Assembly: GCF_009789575.1 (NCBI RefSeq)
Contig: NZ_CP046908.1
Span: 4,555,001-4,619,000, forward strand
Origin: Stappia indica
GTDB lineage: Bacteria > Pseudomonadota > Alphaproteobacteria > Rhizobiales > Stappiaceae
Length of the DNA: 64,000 nucleotides
Direction of reading: 5' to 3'
The notes beneath the pieces were generated by a model. It was not told the DNA's origin, ran no database searches, and saw only the letters and a program-made list of their open reading frames with translations. Positions 56,134 to 64,000 of this stretch are shown here, piece after piece. The position numbers were made by a program, and so were the translations under genes. Each line of letters begins with the position of its first letter. Positions within the stretch are counted from its first letter, which is position 1.

Positions 56134-56988
56134 TCACTTCACGGGTGCCGGCCGCTCCGTGCCCCAGTTGGAATAGATGCGCGAGCGCCGCGCGTCCTCT
56201 TCCTGGCCGTAGCGGTTGATCGCCTCGCAGCCCTTTTCCAGCAGCACCACCTCGGCGGCGAGCTTCTTCCAGGCGACATTGGCGTCCCACACCTTGTTGT
56301 GGGAAGGTGTCTCGATCTCCAGCGCGTCGATGGCGTTGCGGTAGGAGACGAGGCGGTAGCGCAGCGCCTGGCCGGCCCAGTCGATATAGCGGCGGTTCTC
56401 CCACACCCGCGCCTGGGCGCCCGCTAGTTCCTCCTTGGTGGAGATCTCGCGTCGGCCGAGGGCGCGCAGCCGCTCCTCGTCGGCGGCCATCACCCGGGTC
56501 GCCACCTCGCAGAAGGGCGGAACGAGCTCGGCATCCGCACGCGCGTCGGCCGCCACCTTGTCGTAGCGCACCTCGCTGGAGCGGTACTTGTCCGAGCGCA
56601 GATAGGAATAGTAGCGGTCCGGATCCAGCTTGTTGGCGCTTTCCGGCAGGATCCGCGTGCGGATCAGCTCGGTGCGCGTGCCCTCGATCCAGTCCTCGCT
56701 TGCCGGCGGGCGGATCAGCGTCCAGCCGCGGTCGCGCAGTTCGCGTTCGTCGTCCGTAAGGTTGAAGCGCGACATCGGTTCGCCGCGCGCCACAGCTAGC
56801 TCCGAACCCATCTGCGGCATCAGGCGGTCGTGGATGACCGAAGGGGCAGGGCGGCCGAAATCGCCCGTCGGCCGCTGGCAGGCGGCAAGCGTCGCAGCGG
56901 CAAGGCAGGCGGAGGCAAGCAGCAGCGCACGCGAAAGGGCAGGGCGCGGTGCGCTCTGACGCCTTGCGAGCCCCGGCCGTTCGGCCAT
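56134..56988 (-). CDS. Lipoprotein of unknown function
   Basis: A predicted lipoprotein of 284 residues. The hydrophobic signal ALSRALLLASACLAAATLAAC ends in lipobox LAAC. The mature part is mainly helical and charged (LTDDERELRDRGWTLIRPP, then ANKLDPDRYYSYLRSDKYRSSEVRYDKV, AWKKLAAEVVLLEKGCEAINRYGQEEDARRSRIY), with two cysteines (PFCEV, KGCEA). I do not recognise a family, although similar lipoproteins seem common in Hyphomicrobiales. A GTG at 57021 with an AAAGAG upstream is an alternative start. Confidence 0.75.
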   Translation of the reverse strand: MAERPGLARRQSAPRPALSRALLLASACLAAATLAACQRPTGDFGRPAPSVIHDRLMPQMGSELAVARGEPMSRFNLTDDERELRDRGWTLIRPPASEDWIEGTRTELIRTRILPESANKLDPDRYYSYLRSDKYRSSEVRYDKVAADARADAELVPPFCEVATRVMAADEERLRALGRREISTKEELAGAQARVWENRRYIDWAGQALRYRLVSYRNAIDALEIETPSHNKVWDANVAWKKLAAEVVLLEKGCEAINRYGQEEDARRSRIYSNWGTERPAPVK

Positions 56989-57076
56989 GGCCGCGCGCAC
57001 TGTCGGACGGCGGATCGTCACGCTTTGCTCTTTCCCCTCGCGACCCCCGCGCCCCGGGTGGGACGGGCGGTCCGGC

Positions 57077-57301
57077 TCAGTGAGCCTTGCCGGGATCGCG
57101 GTCCAGGCCCGGATGCGCAAGGCTATCCTGTTTGCGCCCGATTCGCGCGCCGAGATCAAGCGCTTGCACGTCGTCGTGACGCTCGACCCTCACGCCGGGA
57201 AAGATGACGATCTCGGCCGAGCCATGGCGGCCGCGCGGCAGGGCTCGCCGGGAAAGGCGCCCAAACCGAGTGCCGCAGTGGAAGTTCAGCACAGTGCCCA
57301 T
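57077..57301 (-). CDS. Small conserved-looking protein with EIVIFPGVRVER motif
   Basis: A 74-residue protein. The central SAEIVIFPGVRVERHD resembles a motif I associate with short hypothetical proteins of Hyphomicrobiales; the rest is Arg-rich (GTRFGRLSRRALPRGRHG). The ATG at 57301 has GGAGG 6 bases upstream, good support for translation. It precedes the lipoprotein gene on the same strand by 88 bases. Function unknown. Confidence 0.6.
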   Translation of the reverse strand: MGTVLNFHCGTRFGRLSRRALPRGRHGSAEIVIFPGVRVERHDDVQALDLGARIGRKQDSLAHPGLDRDPGKAH

Positions 57302-57406
57302 AGCACCCTCCATGAGCCAACCCGGTGCGCGGTGGCGCTCCGGCCCCAGACCCCTGGCAGGTCACGCGAAACCAACTGCCGTAAGGTTAGTAGGAACGAG
57401 TCAGGG

Positions 57407-57422
57407 TTAACAACTCGCTAAC
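57407..57422 (+). promoter_or_regulatory. Candidate CtrA-binding site
   Basis: TTAA-N7-CTAAC (57407-57422) matches the CtrA consensus TTAA-N7-TTAAC at all but one base. It lies about 100 bases upstream of the DUF2336 gene in an AT-richer patch. The same stretch also has CGAGT/ACTCG and GTTAG/CTAAC dyads, so a different factor or an RNA hairpin is possible. Confidence 0.4.
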
Positions 57423-57525
57423 GCTTTTCTGGCAGTTTTACGCAGTCCGTCTCCAAGAGGTTCTCTGCGTAAGGGGCCGATGGCGAGGGGCGCGTGTAAA
57501 TGCGTAGCGCAGGCAGTCCCGGCCC

Positions 57526-58800
57526 GTGTCCAGTTCTTTCGACGTTTCAGCCAAGACCTTGTCCCCTGGCGCTATCCCCGAGGAGAGCGTGCAGGACCGC
57601 CGTCGTCCGCACCACAGGGCGATGGAGGGCGTGCTCGACCTGCCGATGGAGCCGGGCGGGGCCCGCAAGGCCGGGCTGTTGCTGGCCGCCACCGAACTCT
57701 ACGTCGCCCGCCAGGGGCACGACACCGCCGAACGCCGCATCTTCGCCGAGCTGTTCCGCCAGCTGCTGCCCGAGACGCCGGCCGAGCACCGGCTCACCAT
57801 CGCACAGCTGCTCGCCGCCGTTCCCGAGGCGCCGTCGGAATGCCTCAGCCTGCTCGCCGCCGATCCCGATAGCGAGATTGCCGCCGCGGCCCTTGCCGGC
57901 GAGGGAGCCTTGCCGGAAACCGACCTGATCTCGCGTGCAGCCAGCGGCGATGCCGCCGTCCACCGGGCCATCGCCGCGCGCTCTCAGATGCCGGAGAGCG
58001 TTGCCGGCGTGCTGCTGCGCCATGCCGACGCGGCGACGCTGAAGGTGCTGCTGGCCCGTCCCGACTGCCCGCCCGACGAGCGCGTCCTGGAGCTTCTGTC
58101 GGCGCGCGAGGACATGCTGCGCGCGCTCGCCGCGGACCTTGCCCGCCGTCATGCCCTGCCCGCGCCGCTGCTCTTCGCCCTGTTCCTCGACCTCGACCGC
58201 ACGGGACGCATGGAGGCGATTGCGGCGGCGGAAGCGCGTGCTCTTGCCGAACTGGCCCGCCGGGGCGATCCGAAACTTCTCAACGTTGCCTTCAAGCCCG
58301 CCGTGCTGGCCGCGCTGGTCGAGGCGGCGCTGTCCGGCGGCCTCGCCGTCTTTGCCGCCCGCCTTGCCCATGCACTGGCCCTGCCGGCGGAGACGGCGGC
58401 TCGCATCGTCGACGATCCCGGCGGCGAGGCGCTCGTGCTGGCGCTGCGGGCACTCGGGACCGGCGACAGCGAGAGCGGCCGGGTTCTCGTGCGGGTGCTC
58501 GGCCAGACCGCGGCGCTGGAGCATTTGCGCGCTCTCCTTGCCCTGCATGACCGGGTCACCCCGCGTGCGGCGATGATGGTGATGGAGGGACTGCATGCCG
58601 GCCCGGCGGCCACCATCGCGCAGCTGGCCGCTGCCCGCGAGGAGGCGCAGCGCCCGGCCGCCGGCCGCGCCCGGGCGTCCGGTCTCGCCTCGCCCTATGG
58701 CGGTCTGTCCCATGCCGAGCGCCGCGACGGGCAGGGCGGGCGCACGCTCGTGCCGTCCTCCTCTCCCGCCAGCGTTCCCTCGCGCCGCGACGCCGGCTGA
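57526..58800 (+). CDS. DUF2336 family protein
   Basis: A 424-residue, highly helical protein built of short Ala/Leu-rich helical repeats (for example AAADPDSEIAAAALAGEGALPETDLI, HADAATLKVLLARPDCPPDERVLELL). The pattern matches DUF2336, an alphaproteobacterial family of uncharacterised, probably HEAT-like proteins. The C-terminal ~40 residues are disordered. The start is a GTG at 57526 with only weak AGGCAG upstream; the first ATG (57622) would remove 32 poorly conserved residues and may be the true start. A CtrA-like box is upstream. Confidence 0.82.
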   Translation: MSSSFDVSAKTLSPGAIPEESVQDRRRPHHRAMEGVLDLPMEPGGARKAGLLLAATELYVARQGHDTAERRIFAELFRQLLPETPAEHRLTIAQLLAAVPEAPSECLSLLAADPDSEIAAAALAGEGALPETDLISRAASGDAAVHRAIAARSQMPESVAGVLLRHADAATLKVLLARPDCPPDERVLELLSAREDMLRALAADLARRHALPAPLLFALFLDLDRTGRMEAIAAAEARALAELARRGDPKLLNVAFKPAVLAALVEAALSGGLAVFAARLAHALALPAETAARIVDDPGGEALVLALRALGTGDSESGRVLVRVLGQTAALEHLRALLALHDRVTPRAAMMVMEGLHAGPAATIAQLAAAREEAQRPAAGRARASGLASPYGGLSHAERRDGQGGRTLVPSSSPASVPSRRDAG

Positions 58801-58942
58801 CCGCCGGACAGCCTTGTAAAAAATCCCCGGCGTCTTCCCCGGTGTCTGGGCCGGGGCACAAGAAACTGTTACATGCGCCTGCTATGGCCCCTGTTCACCC
58901 GCTCGCGACGAACGGGACAACACGCCATTCACGGGGTTTCGC

Positions 58943-59923
58943 ATGATCAAGACCAAGCTGCTCGCAGCCCTCATGACGGTTTCGCTCGCAACGCCGGCCT
59001 TCGCCGACCTGTCCGGCAAGCTGGTGCTGTACACCTCCCAGCCCAATGCCGATGCGCAGCAGACGGTCGATGCCTTCAAGGCGAAGCATCCGGGGCTCGA
59101 GATCGAGTGGGTCCGCGACGGCACGTCCAAGGTGATGGCCAAGCTCCAGGCCGAGTTTGCCGCCGGCGACCCGCAGCCGGACCTGCTGCTGATCGCCGAC
59201 ACGGTGACCATGGAAAGCCTGAAGAAGGAAGGTCGCCTGCTCGCCCATGAGGGTGCGGACGTCTCCGCCTATGATCCGGCGATCATGGACAAGGACCGCA
59301 CCTACTTCTCTACCAAGCTGATCACCACCGGGATCGTCTACAACACCGGCGCCTCGATGGTTCCCGCGTCCTACAAGGACCTGTTGAAGCCGGAGGCCAA
59401 GGACAGCTTCGCGATGCCTTCGCCGCTGACCTCGGGCGCCGCGACCATCCACATGGTCTCGGTGACCAGCAATCCGGATCTCGGCTGGGCCTTCTACGAG
59501 GGGCTGGCTGAGCAGGGCGCGCTCGCCCAGGGCGGCAATGGCGGCGTCTACAAGGCGGTTGCCGGCGGCGAGAAGCTCTACGGCTTCCTGGTCGACTTCA
59601 TGGCGATCCGCGGCGCAGCCGAAGGCGCGCCGGTCGCGTTCGTCTTCCCGGAAGAGGGCGTCTCCGCCGTCACCGAACCGGTCGCGATCCTCAAGACCGC
59701 GAAGAATGTCGAGGCCGCCAAGGCCTTCGTCGATTTCCTGATCTCGGAAGAGGGCCAGGCCCTTGCCGCCTCGCAGGGCTACCTGCCGGCGCATCCGGGC
59801 GTTCCCGCGCCGAAGGGCTTCCCCGCCCGCGACAAGATCAAGCTGTTGAACTTCGATCCGGCCGCCGCGCTTGAGGGCGATGCCGCCAACAAGATGAAGT
59901 TCGAAGAGATCTTCGGCGGGTAA
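58943..59923 (+). CDS. ABC transporter substrate-binding protein (Fe3+ type)
   Basis: A 326-residue periplasmic protein. Signal MIKTKLLAALMTVSLATPAFA/D, then a two-lobed binding fold: KLVLYTSQPNADAQQTVDAF, IEWVRDGTSKVMAKLQAEFAAGDPQPDLLLIAD and TGIVYNTG are typical of the FutA/AfuA/PhnS cluster (ferric iron, 2-aminoethylphosphonate, putrescine relatives). The tyrosine pair expected for ferric ions near the C-terminus is not clear. The permease gene follows after 7 bases; the matching ATPase is on the other side of three unrelated genes. Confidence 0.9.
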   Translation: MIKTKLLAALMTVSLATPAFADLSGKLVLYTSQPNADAQQTVDAFKAKHPGLEIEWVRDGTSKVMAKLQAEFAAGDPQPDLLLIADTVTMESLKKEGRLLAHEGADVSAYDPAIMDKDRTYFSTKLITTGIVYNTGASMVPASYKDLLKPEAKDSFAMPSPLTSGAATIHMVSVTSNPDLGWAFYEGLAEQGALAQGGNGGVYKAVAGGEKLYGFLVDFMAIRGAAEGAPVAFVFPEEGVSAVTEPVAILKTAKNVEAAKAFVDFLISEEGQALAASQGYLPAHPGVPAPKGFPARDKIKLLNFDPAAALEGDAANKMKFEEIFGG

Positions 59924-59930
59924 TCGAGGC

Positions 59931-61646
59931 TTGCGCAGTCCGTCCGCCTTCACGTTCGCCGGCGGCGAGGGGCTCTCCCTCGCCGCCGTCGCCTTTCTGG
60001 TCACGCTGCTGTGCGGCGTGCCGCTGGCGTTGCTTTTCGCCATCGGCCTGACCAGTGAGGGCGGGTTGTCGCTCGGCCCCCTTGCCGACACGCTCGCCTC
60101 CCGCTCCGTCCAGCGCGCCCTGTGGAACTCGCTGGAAAGCAGCTTCCTCTCCGCCTGCCTTGCCACCGTGCTCGGCACCGTGCTGGCGCTGGCTCTCGGC
60201 CTCACCAATGTGCGCGCGAAGGCGCCGCTGGTCTTCCTCATCCTGCTGCCGATGATGATCCCGCCGCATGTGACGGCGATTGCCTGGAGCCAGGCGCTCG
60301 GACCCGCATCGCCCGTGCTGCAGGCGGTCGGCCTGGCGCCTGCCGCCGGTGCGCCGCATCCGGTCTATTCGCTGGCCGGCCTCGTCGCGCTGCTTTCCTT
60401 CCAGCACATGCCCATCGTCTTCCTGGTGGTGAGGGCGGGCCTGCGGGCCTTTCCGCGCGAACTCAGCGACGCTGCGCGCGTCTCGGGCGCCCGCGCGCCG
60501 CGCCTGTTGTGGCGCATCACGCTGCCGCTGCTCGCGCCTTCGCTGCTGGCCGGCTTCGTGCTCGCCTTCGTCAGCGCCCTCGGCAATTTCGGTATCAACG
60601 CGCTGATCGGCATTCCCGCCCGCTACACCACGCTGCCGGTGCTGATCTGGCGCCGGCTCGCCGGCTACGGCCCGTCGGTGATCGGCGATGTCGCGCTCAT
60701 CTCCATGCTGCTCGGCATCGTCACCCTCGGCCTCGTCGCCATCCAGGTCCTGCTGCAGCGGCGCATGCGCAACGCCCTCGTCGGCCTGCCGCAACAGCCG
60801 TTGGCCGTCGATCTCGGCCGCGCCCGTCTTCCCGTCGAGGCCTCCGTCTGGCTGATGCTGGCCGCCGCCTTGCTGCTGCCGGCGCTGTCGCTCTTCGCCA
60901 CGTCCCTGATGCGCACCTACGGCCTGCCGCTGGCTGCCAGCAGCCTGACGCTGGAGAACTATGCCGAGATCCTGTTCCGCCAGGCGGTGACGCTGCGCGC
61001 CTTCGCCAACTCGACGGTGGCGGCCGCACTTGCCGCGCTCCTGATCGCCGGCCTGTCGATCCTGCTCGGCTATTTCCTGGCCATGCGCCGCGGCATAGCG
61101 CGCCGGCTGGCCGGACTTGTCGCGGCCCAGGCGGATGTCGCCTATGCGGTGCCGGGCCTCGTCATGTCCATTGCCTTCATCCTGATGTTCCTGCGCCCGC
61201 TGCCGGTGCTCGGCGTCAGTCTCTACGGCACCATGGCGATCATCCTGCTGGCCTATGTGGCGGTGTTCCTCGCCATCGGGCTCAACTCGGTGATGGCCGC
61301 CTACATGCAGGTGGATGCCAGCCTCGACGATGCGGCGCGCGTATCGGGCGCCGGCTTCTTCCGCCGCCTGGTGCGGATCCACGCGCCACTGGTCGCGCCG
61401 GCCGCCGCCTCCGGCGCTATCCTCGTCTTCCTCACCTCCTACAACGAGGTGACGGTCTCCGCGCTGCTGTGGTCGAGCGGCAACGAGACCATCGGCACGA
61501 CGATCTTCAACTACGAGGACGGCGGCTACACGACGCTCGCCGCCGCCATGTCGAGCATCACCGTGGTGGCGACGGTGCTGGTTATGCTGGCGGTCAACGG
61601 GCTCGCCCGCCATGTGCCGGCCGGCGCCATTCCCTGGAAGGACTGA
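59931..61646 (+). CDS. ABC transporter permease, fused double domain (FbpB type)
   Basis: A 571-residue permease made of two BPD_transp_1 halves, each with about six helices. EAA loops are visible twice: ELSDAARVSGARAPRLLWRITLPLLAP and DASLDDAARVSGAGFFRRLVRIHAPLVAP. This two-in-one layout is usual for ferric-iron permeases (FbpB/SfuB). The start is assigned to a TTG at 59931 because no in-frame ATG precedes the first helix; the ribosome-binding site is poor (GAGG almost touching), so the true start is uncertain. It is the second gene of the operon. Confidence 0.9.
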   Translation: MRSPSAFTFAGGEGLSLAAVAFLVTLLCGVPLALLFAIGLTSEGGLSLGPLADTLASRSVQRALWNSLESSFLSACLATVLGTVLALALGLTNVRAKAPLVFLILLPMMIPPHVTAIAWSQALGPASPVLQAVGLAPAAGAPHPVYSLAGLVALLSFQHMPIVFLVVRAGLRAFPRELSDAARVSGARAPRLLWRITLPLLAPSLLAGFVLAFVSALGNFGINALIGIPARYTTLPVLIWRRLAGYGPSVIGDVALISMLLGIVTLGLVAIQVLLQRRMRNALVGLPQQPLAVDLGRARLPVEASVWLMLAAALLLPALSLFATSLMRTYGLPLAASSLTLENYAEILFRQAVTLRAFANSTVAAALAALLIAGLSILLGYFLAMRRGIARRLAGLVAAQADVAYAVPGLVMSIAFILMFLRPLPVLGVSLYGTMAIILLAYVAVFLAIGLNSVMAAYMQVDASLDDAARVSGAGFFRRLVRIHAPLVAPAAASGAILVFLTSYNEVTVSALLWSSGNETIGTTIFNYEDGGYTTLAAAMSSITVVATVLVMLAVNGLARHVPAGAIPWKD

Positions 61647-61665
61647 CGGAAAGATCTCGCCCGGA

Positions 61666-61938
61666 CTACTGCCGGACCTGCGGGCTGCGGTCGCACGCTT
61701 CGGCTAGTGCGGCGGCGAGCGCTCGGGCCTGTCGGAGCGCCACAAGCCGGTTGGGATCGTGCGCCCAGGAGCGGGCGAGGCCGAGCTGCCGCTCCATGGC
61801 CGCCGCGCGGTCCAGCCAGCGGATCTTTTCGGCGCGCGATATCCCCGCCGGCACGCCGAGCCGCGCCGTCACCCTCGCATGGATGTCCGAAAGCGGGATA
61901 TCCCCGTCACCGCTGCCGCCCGTATACTTCTTCGCCAT
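61666..61938 (-). CDS. Small helical protein of unknown function
   Basis: A 90-residue predicted soluble protein (MAKKYTGGSGDGDIPLSDIH...) with two likely helices, SRAEKIRWLDRAAAMERQLGLA and NRLVALRQARALAAALAEA. GGGAG stands 11 bases before the ATG. I recognise no family. It is downstream of, and on the same strand as, the DUF1491 gene, with 84 bases between. Confidence 0.6.
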   Translation of the reverse strand: MAKKYTGGSGDGDIPLSDIHARVTARLGVPAGISRAEKIRWLDRAAAMERQLGLARSWAHDPNRLVALRQARALAAALAEACDRSPQVRQ

Positions 61939-62022
61939 CGGCCCCGCTCCCGTCTTTCGAAAGCCAGTATGCGGCCGGCGGGAGGGGGCGGGGATAGGTG
62001 CTCGGCGGCAAGGGATCGGCGC

Positions 62023-62364
62023 TCAATCGGACGCGACGTCCCAGAAGGTGCGGCCGTCGCGATCCTCGATCTCGACCACCCAGATGTCGGGGTCCATGCG
62101 CCGCTCGGAGGCAAGCCGTGCCTCGACCACCTCCCGTTCGGCGCGCTCGGCAAGGCGCTCGAACAGCCGGTCGCCGATGGGCGCGTCCATGAACAGGCTT
62201 TGCGGGGCAGGGCCGTAGAGGTCGCAGGTGCCGTCGCGCCGGTCGACAACCAGATAAATGGCACCGGCCTCCTCCGCGCCCCTGGAGATCACACCGGCCC
62301 AGGCATTCTCGCCGAAGCAGCGGCGGATCAGGGCCGAGACCCAGAAACCGGACGTCAGGCGCAT
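62023..62364 (-). CDS. DUF1491 family protein
   Basis: A 113-residue protein that opens with MRLTSGFWVSALIRRC and contains GAEEAGAIYLVVDRRDGTCDLYGPAPQS, the DUF1491 signature, then RRMDPDIWVVEIEDRDG. This is a short alphaproteobacterial family without assigned function, probably cytoplasmic. It lies 52 bases downstream of the peptidoglycan-binding protein gene, in a possible operon with that gene and the histidine kinase. Confidence 0.9.
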   Translation of the reverse strand: MRLTSGFWVSALIRRCFGENAWAGVISRGAEEAGAIYLVVDRRDGTCDLYGPAPQSLFMDAPIGDRLFERLAERAEREVVEARLASERRMDPDIWVVEIEDRDGRTFWDVASD

Positions 62365-62416
62365 GGCAGTCCTTTCGCGGGGCGCAGCCGGGCGCTCGGC
62401 CCGGCCCGTCCTGGCC

Positions 62417-63355
62417 TTACAGCGGCCGGCCGAGCACCTTTTCCACCTCCTGCTCGACCAGGGGGCCGAGCGCGCCGGTGATGGCAAGGCCGCGGTCGAG
62501 TTCGAAACGGCGGATGGCGTTGGCGGTCTGTTCGCCGGCGAATCCGTCGACGCTGATCGGACCATAGCCCATTTCCGTCAGGGCCGCCTGCAAGCGGGCG
62601 ATGCGGGCGCGGTCGCCGCTGAGGGCGTTGCCGCCGACCGGTGCGGGCGGCACGGGACCGGTGCTCGCCGGTGCGGAGACGGTTTGGGCACGCGGGGCGG
62701 ACGGGGCCGGCACCGGCGGCGTCACCCGGGTGGTGCGCACCGAGCCGGTCGTCGGGTTCGAACCTTGCGCGGTGGCCGGCGACGAGTTGCCGGAGGACGA
62801 CTGACCGGGTGCTGTCTGGGGCGGCAGCGGGGGCAGGGGCGGCAGGTTATCCACGCCCGCACCGGTGTCCATGGCAAGGCGCGCCAGCAGCGCGGTGTCG
62901 ATATCTCCGGTCTCGGGCAGGCCGCGCGCGCGCTGGTAGGCGCGCACCCCGCGCTCCGTCGCCGGGCCATTGAGCCCGTCGAGCAGGCCGCCATACATGC
63001 CGAGGCGCCGCAGCTCCATCTGCACGTCGCGCACCAGCCGCTGGCGCTCCAGCTGCGCCTCGGTGACGACAGGGGCTGCCGGCGCGCTGACCGGCGCGTC
63101 GCGGGTGGCGAAGAACGGCGCCGGATGACGGCCGGACTGGAAGACGAGGGCGTTGGCGATGATCAGCCCGCCGGTCAGCGCCATGACCAGCCAGCCGCCG
63201 GTCGCGACCGGATTGTCGAGCGCCACCGCACCGAGGCCCTGGGACGCAGGGCGCGCCGGCGGCAGCGGTTCGTGCCGTCGTCCGCGCCGGGCGGCGGGAG
63301 CGGGCTGGTTTCGGGGCGAACGGCTCATTCTCTCAGTCTTCTTCCTGGCGCTCAT
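62417..63355 (-). CDS. Membrane-anchored protein with two peptidoglycan-binding domains
   Basis: A 312-residue protein. A basic cytoplasmic N-terminus (1-50) precedes one transmembrane helix (GGWLVMALTGGLIIANALVF, ~53-72). A PG_binding_1 domain follows (VRDVQMELRRLGMYGGLLDGLNGPATERGVRAYQR), then a Pro/Ser/Thr linker and a second domain (LQAALTEMGYGPISVDGFAGEQTANAIRRFELDRG) near the C-terminus. It should span the inner membrane and touch the cell wall. The ATG overlaps the upstream histidine kinase stop by 4 bases, so the two are coupled. Confidence 0.9.
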   Translation of the reverse strand: MSARKKTERMSRSPRNQPAPAARRGRRHEPLPPARPASQGLGAVALDNPVATGGWLVMALTGGLIIANALVFQSGRHPAPFFATRDAPVSAPAAPVVTEAQLERQRLVRDVQMELRRLGMYGGLLDGLNGPATERGVRAYQRARGLPETGDIDTALLARLAMDTGAGVDNLPPLPPLPPQTAPGQSSSGNSSPATAQGSNPTTGSVRTTRVTPPVPAPSAPRAQTVSAPASTGPVPPAPVGGNALSGDRARIARLQAALTEMGYGPISVDGFAGEQTANAIRRFELDRGLAITGALGPLVEQEVEKVLGRPL

Positions 63356-64000
63356 GCGCTGCGCTTGATGTCATGTCCCGTGCTGCGGCCGGCCTCCCCC
63401 CGGGGCGCCGCAAGCCTTTGCGAAAGTGTCGGCCGCGGGGCGGATATCCCCGCGTCGGCGGCCAGCGAGGGCAGGGCGACGCTGACGCAGGTGCCTTCCC
63501 CCTCGCGGCTGTCCAGCGTCATCCGGCCGCCGCTCAGGGCGGCCAGTCCCTTGACCACGGCAAGGCCGAGGCCGGCGCCGTCATGCAGCCGCGCCAGGCC
63601 GGCACTCACCTGCACGAAAGGCTCGGTCACCCGCTGGTGGTCGGCCGGTGCGATGCCGATGCCGCTGTCGCGCACGCCGAAGACGAAGCCCTGCGGCTCG
63701 CTGCGGGCGAAGAGGACGACACGGCCGCCCTCGGGCGTGAATTTCAGCGCATTCGACAGCAGATTCAAGGCGATCTGGCGGCAGGCGCGCGGATCCGCGC
63801 TCACCTCGCCGAGCGACAGCGGCAGGTCGGCCGTCAGCCGCAGGCCGAGCCGGGCAGCCTCCGGCTCCATCATCCGGCGGCAGCTCTCGAGGCACGTCCG
63901 CAGGTCGAAGCGTTCGGCGACGATGTCGAAATGGCCGGTCTCGATCCGCGCCATGTTGAGCATGTCGTTGACCAGCTGCAGCAGGTGGCTGCCCGACTGG
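63352..64000 (-). CDS. Sensor histidine kinase (5' end cut by window)
   Basis: C-terminal 215 residues of a kinase; the frame is open to the window edge. It enters in the second half of the dimerisation helix (SGSHLLQLVNDMLNMARIETG), then an ATPase domain with N-box QIALNLLSNALKFTPEGG, DSGIGIAP and GAGLGLAVVKGLAALSGG, and a non-conserved tail to the stop. The phosphoacceptor histidine lies outside the window. The next gene starts within its stop codon, suggesting joint expression with the peptidoglycan-binding protein. Confidence 0.93.
   Translation of the reverse strand, partial: QSGSHLLQLVNDMLNMARIETGHFDIVAERFDLRTCLESCRRMMEPEAARLGLRLTADLPLSLGEVSADPRACRQIALNLLSNALKFTPEGGRVVLFARSEPQGFVFGVRDSGIGIAPADHQRVTEPFVQVSAGLARLHDGAGLGLAVVKGLAALSGGRMTLDSREGEGTCVSVALPSLAADAGISAPRPTLSQRLAAPRGEAGRSTGHDIKRSA

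Noticed and set aside
59838-61613. Minus-strand open frame of 591 codons opposite the ABC permease
   Set aside because: Same antisense effect as above; the permease EAA loops are clear on the plus strand.
62754-62766. GGGTTCGAACC resembling a tRNA T-loop
   Set aside because: It lies within the coding sequence of the peptidoglycan-binding protein; no acceptor, D or anticodon stems can be formed around it.

Overview
The window is dense, GC-rich alphaproteobacterial chromosome with no sign of a plasmid, prophage or resistance island. Several genes point to the Hyphomicrobiales, probably a Stappiaceae-like genus, though I cannot fix the genus from sequence alone. These include homospermidine synthase beside an ornithine decarboxylase, a MucR/Ros zinc-finger regulator, a rhizobial-type L-asparaginase, a second-type ClpS, a full Mrp (Pha) antiporter operon, an N-terminally extended UvrB and DUF1491. 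Most apparent long ORFs opposite genes are GC-driven shadows.

Layout. 1-5.3 kb: a truncated CPA1 Na+/H+ antiporter, a DMT exporter, and a small membrane protein plus flavodoxin-fold oxidoreductase divergent from a LysR regulator. 5.6-8.5 kb: malate synthase G, a terminator, a 262-bp MITE-like element flanked by CTAG, and a PilZ gene. 8.8-12.2 kb: an OmpR-type two-component system divergent from a secreted seven-EF-hand protein. 12.4-18 kb: a polyamine and amino-acid block with a structured leader (probably the speF RNA motif), ornithine decarboxylase, homospermidine synthase, an aminotransferase and an asparaginase. 18-28 kb: a Tat-exported beta-helix protein, a YfeY-like lipoprotein, a LuxR-type regulator, a LOG protein, an M20 dipeptidase, an inverse autotransporter with a beta-helix passenger and a HerA-like ATPase. 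28-40 kb: small HhH/DUF proteins, haloacid dehalogenase, a class IV aminotransferase, an MFS transporter, Fe-type superoxide dismutase, several hydrolases, an Stf0 sulfotransferase, oligopeptidase B and ClpS.

40-48 kb: a PAAR-like exported protein whose start lies in a REP-like palindrome, a second REP copy in inverse orientation with a GIY-YIG remnant between them, uvrB, a MerR-controlled SnoaL/MerR/CMD operon with a textbook MerR promoter, a SelW-like protein, an ArsR regulator divergent from an Asp-nucleophile alpha/beta hydrolase over a 32-bp dyad, and msrB. 48-54.8 kb: the mrpABCDEFG operon with mostly overlapping genes, then mucR with a long AT-rich leader. 55-61.7 kb: an Fe(III)-type ABC importer split in two, with the ATPase on one strand, the binding protein and permease on the other, and a lipoprotein, a small protein and a DUF2336 gene between. 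61.7-64 kb: DUF1491, a membrane-anchored peptidoglycan-binding protein and a truncated histidine kinase that overlaps it.

The window suggests a marine or soil generalist equipped for ion and pH homeostasis (CPA1, Mrp), oxidative damage control (SodB, MsrB, UvrB, oxidoreductases), polyamine synthesis and envelope sensing. I found no tRNA, rRNA, CRISPR array or complete insertion sequence. No single locus is clearly a new system. The best leads are the REP/GIY-YIG/PAAR-like junction, the intimin-type barrel carrying a beta-helix, the MITE, and the EF-hand/two-component pair.
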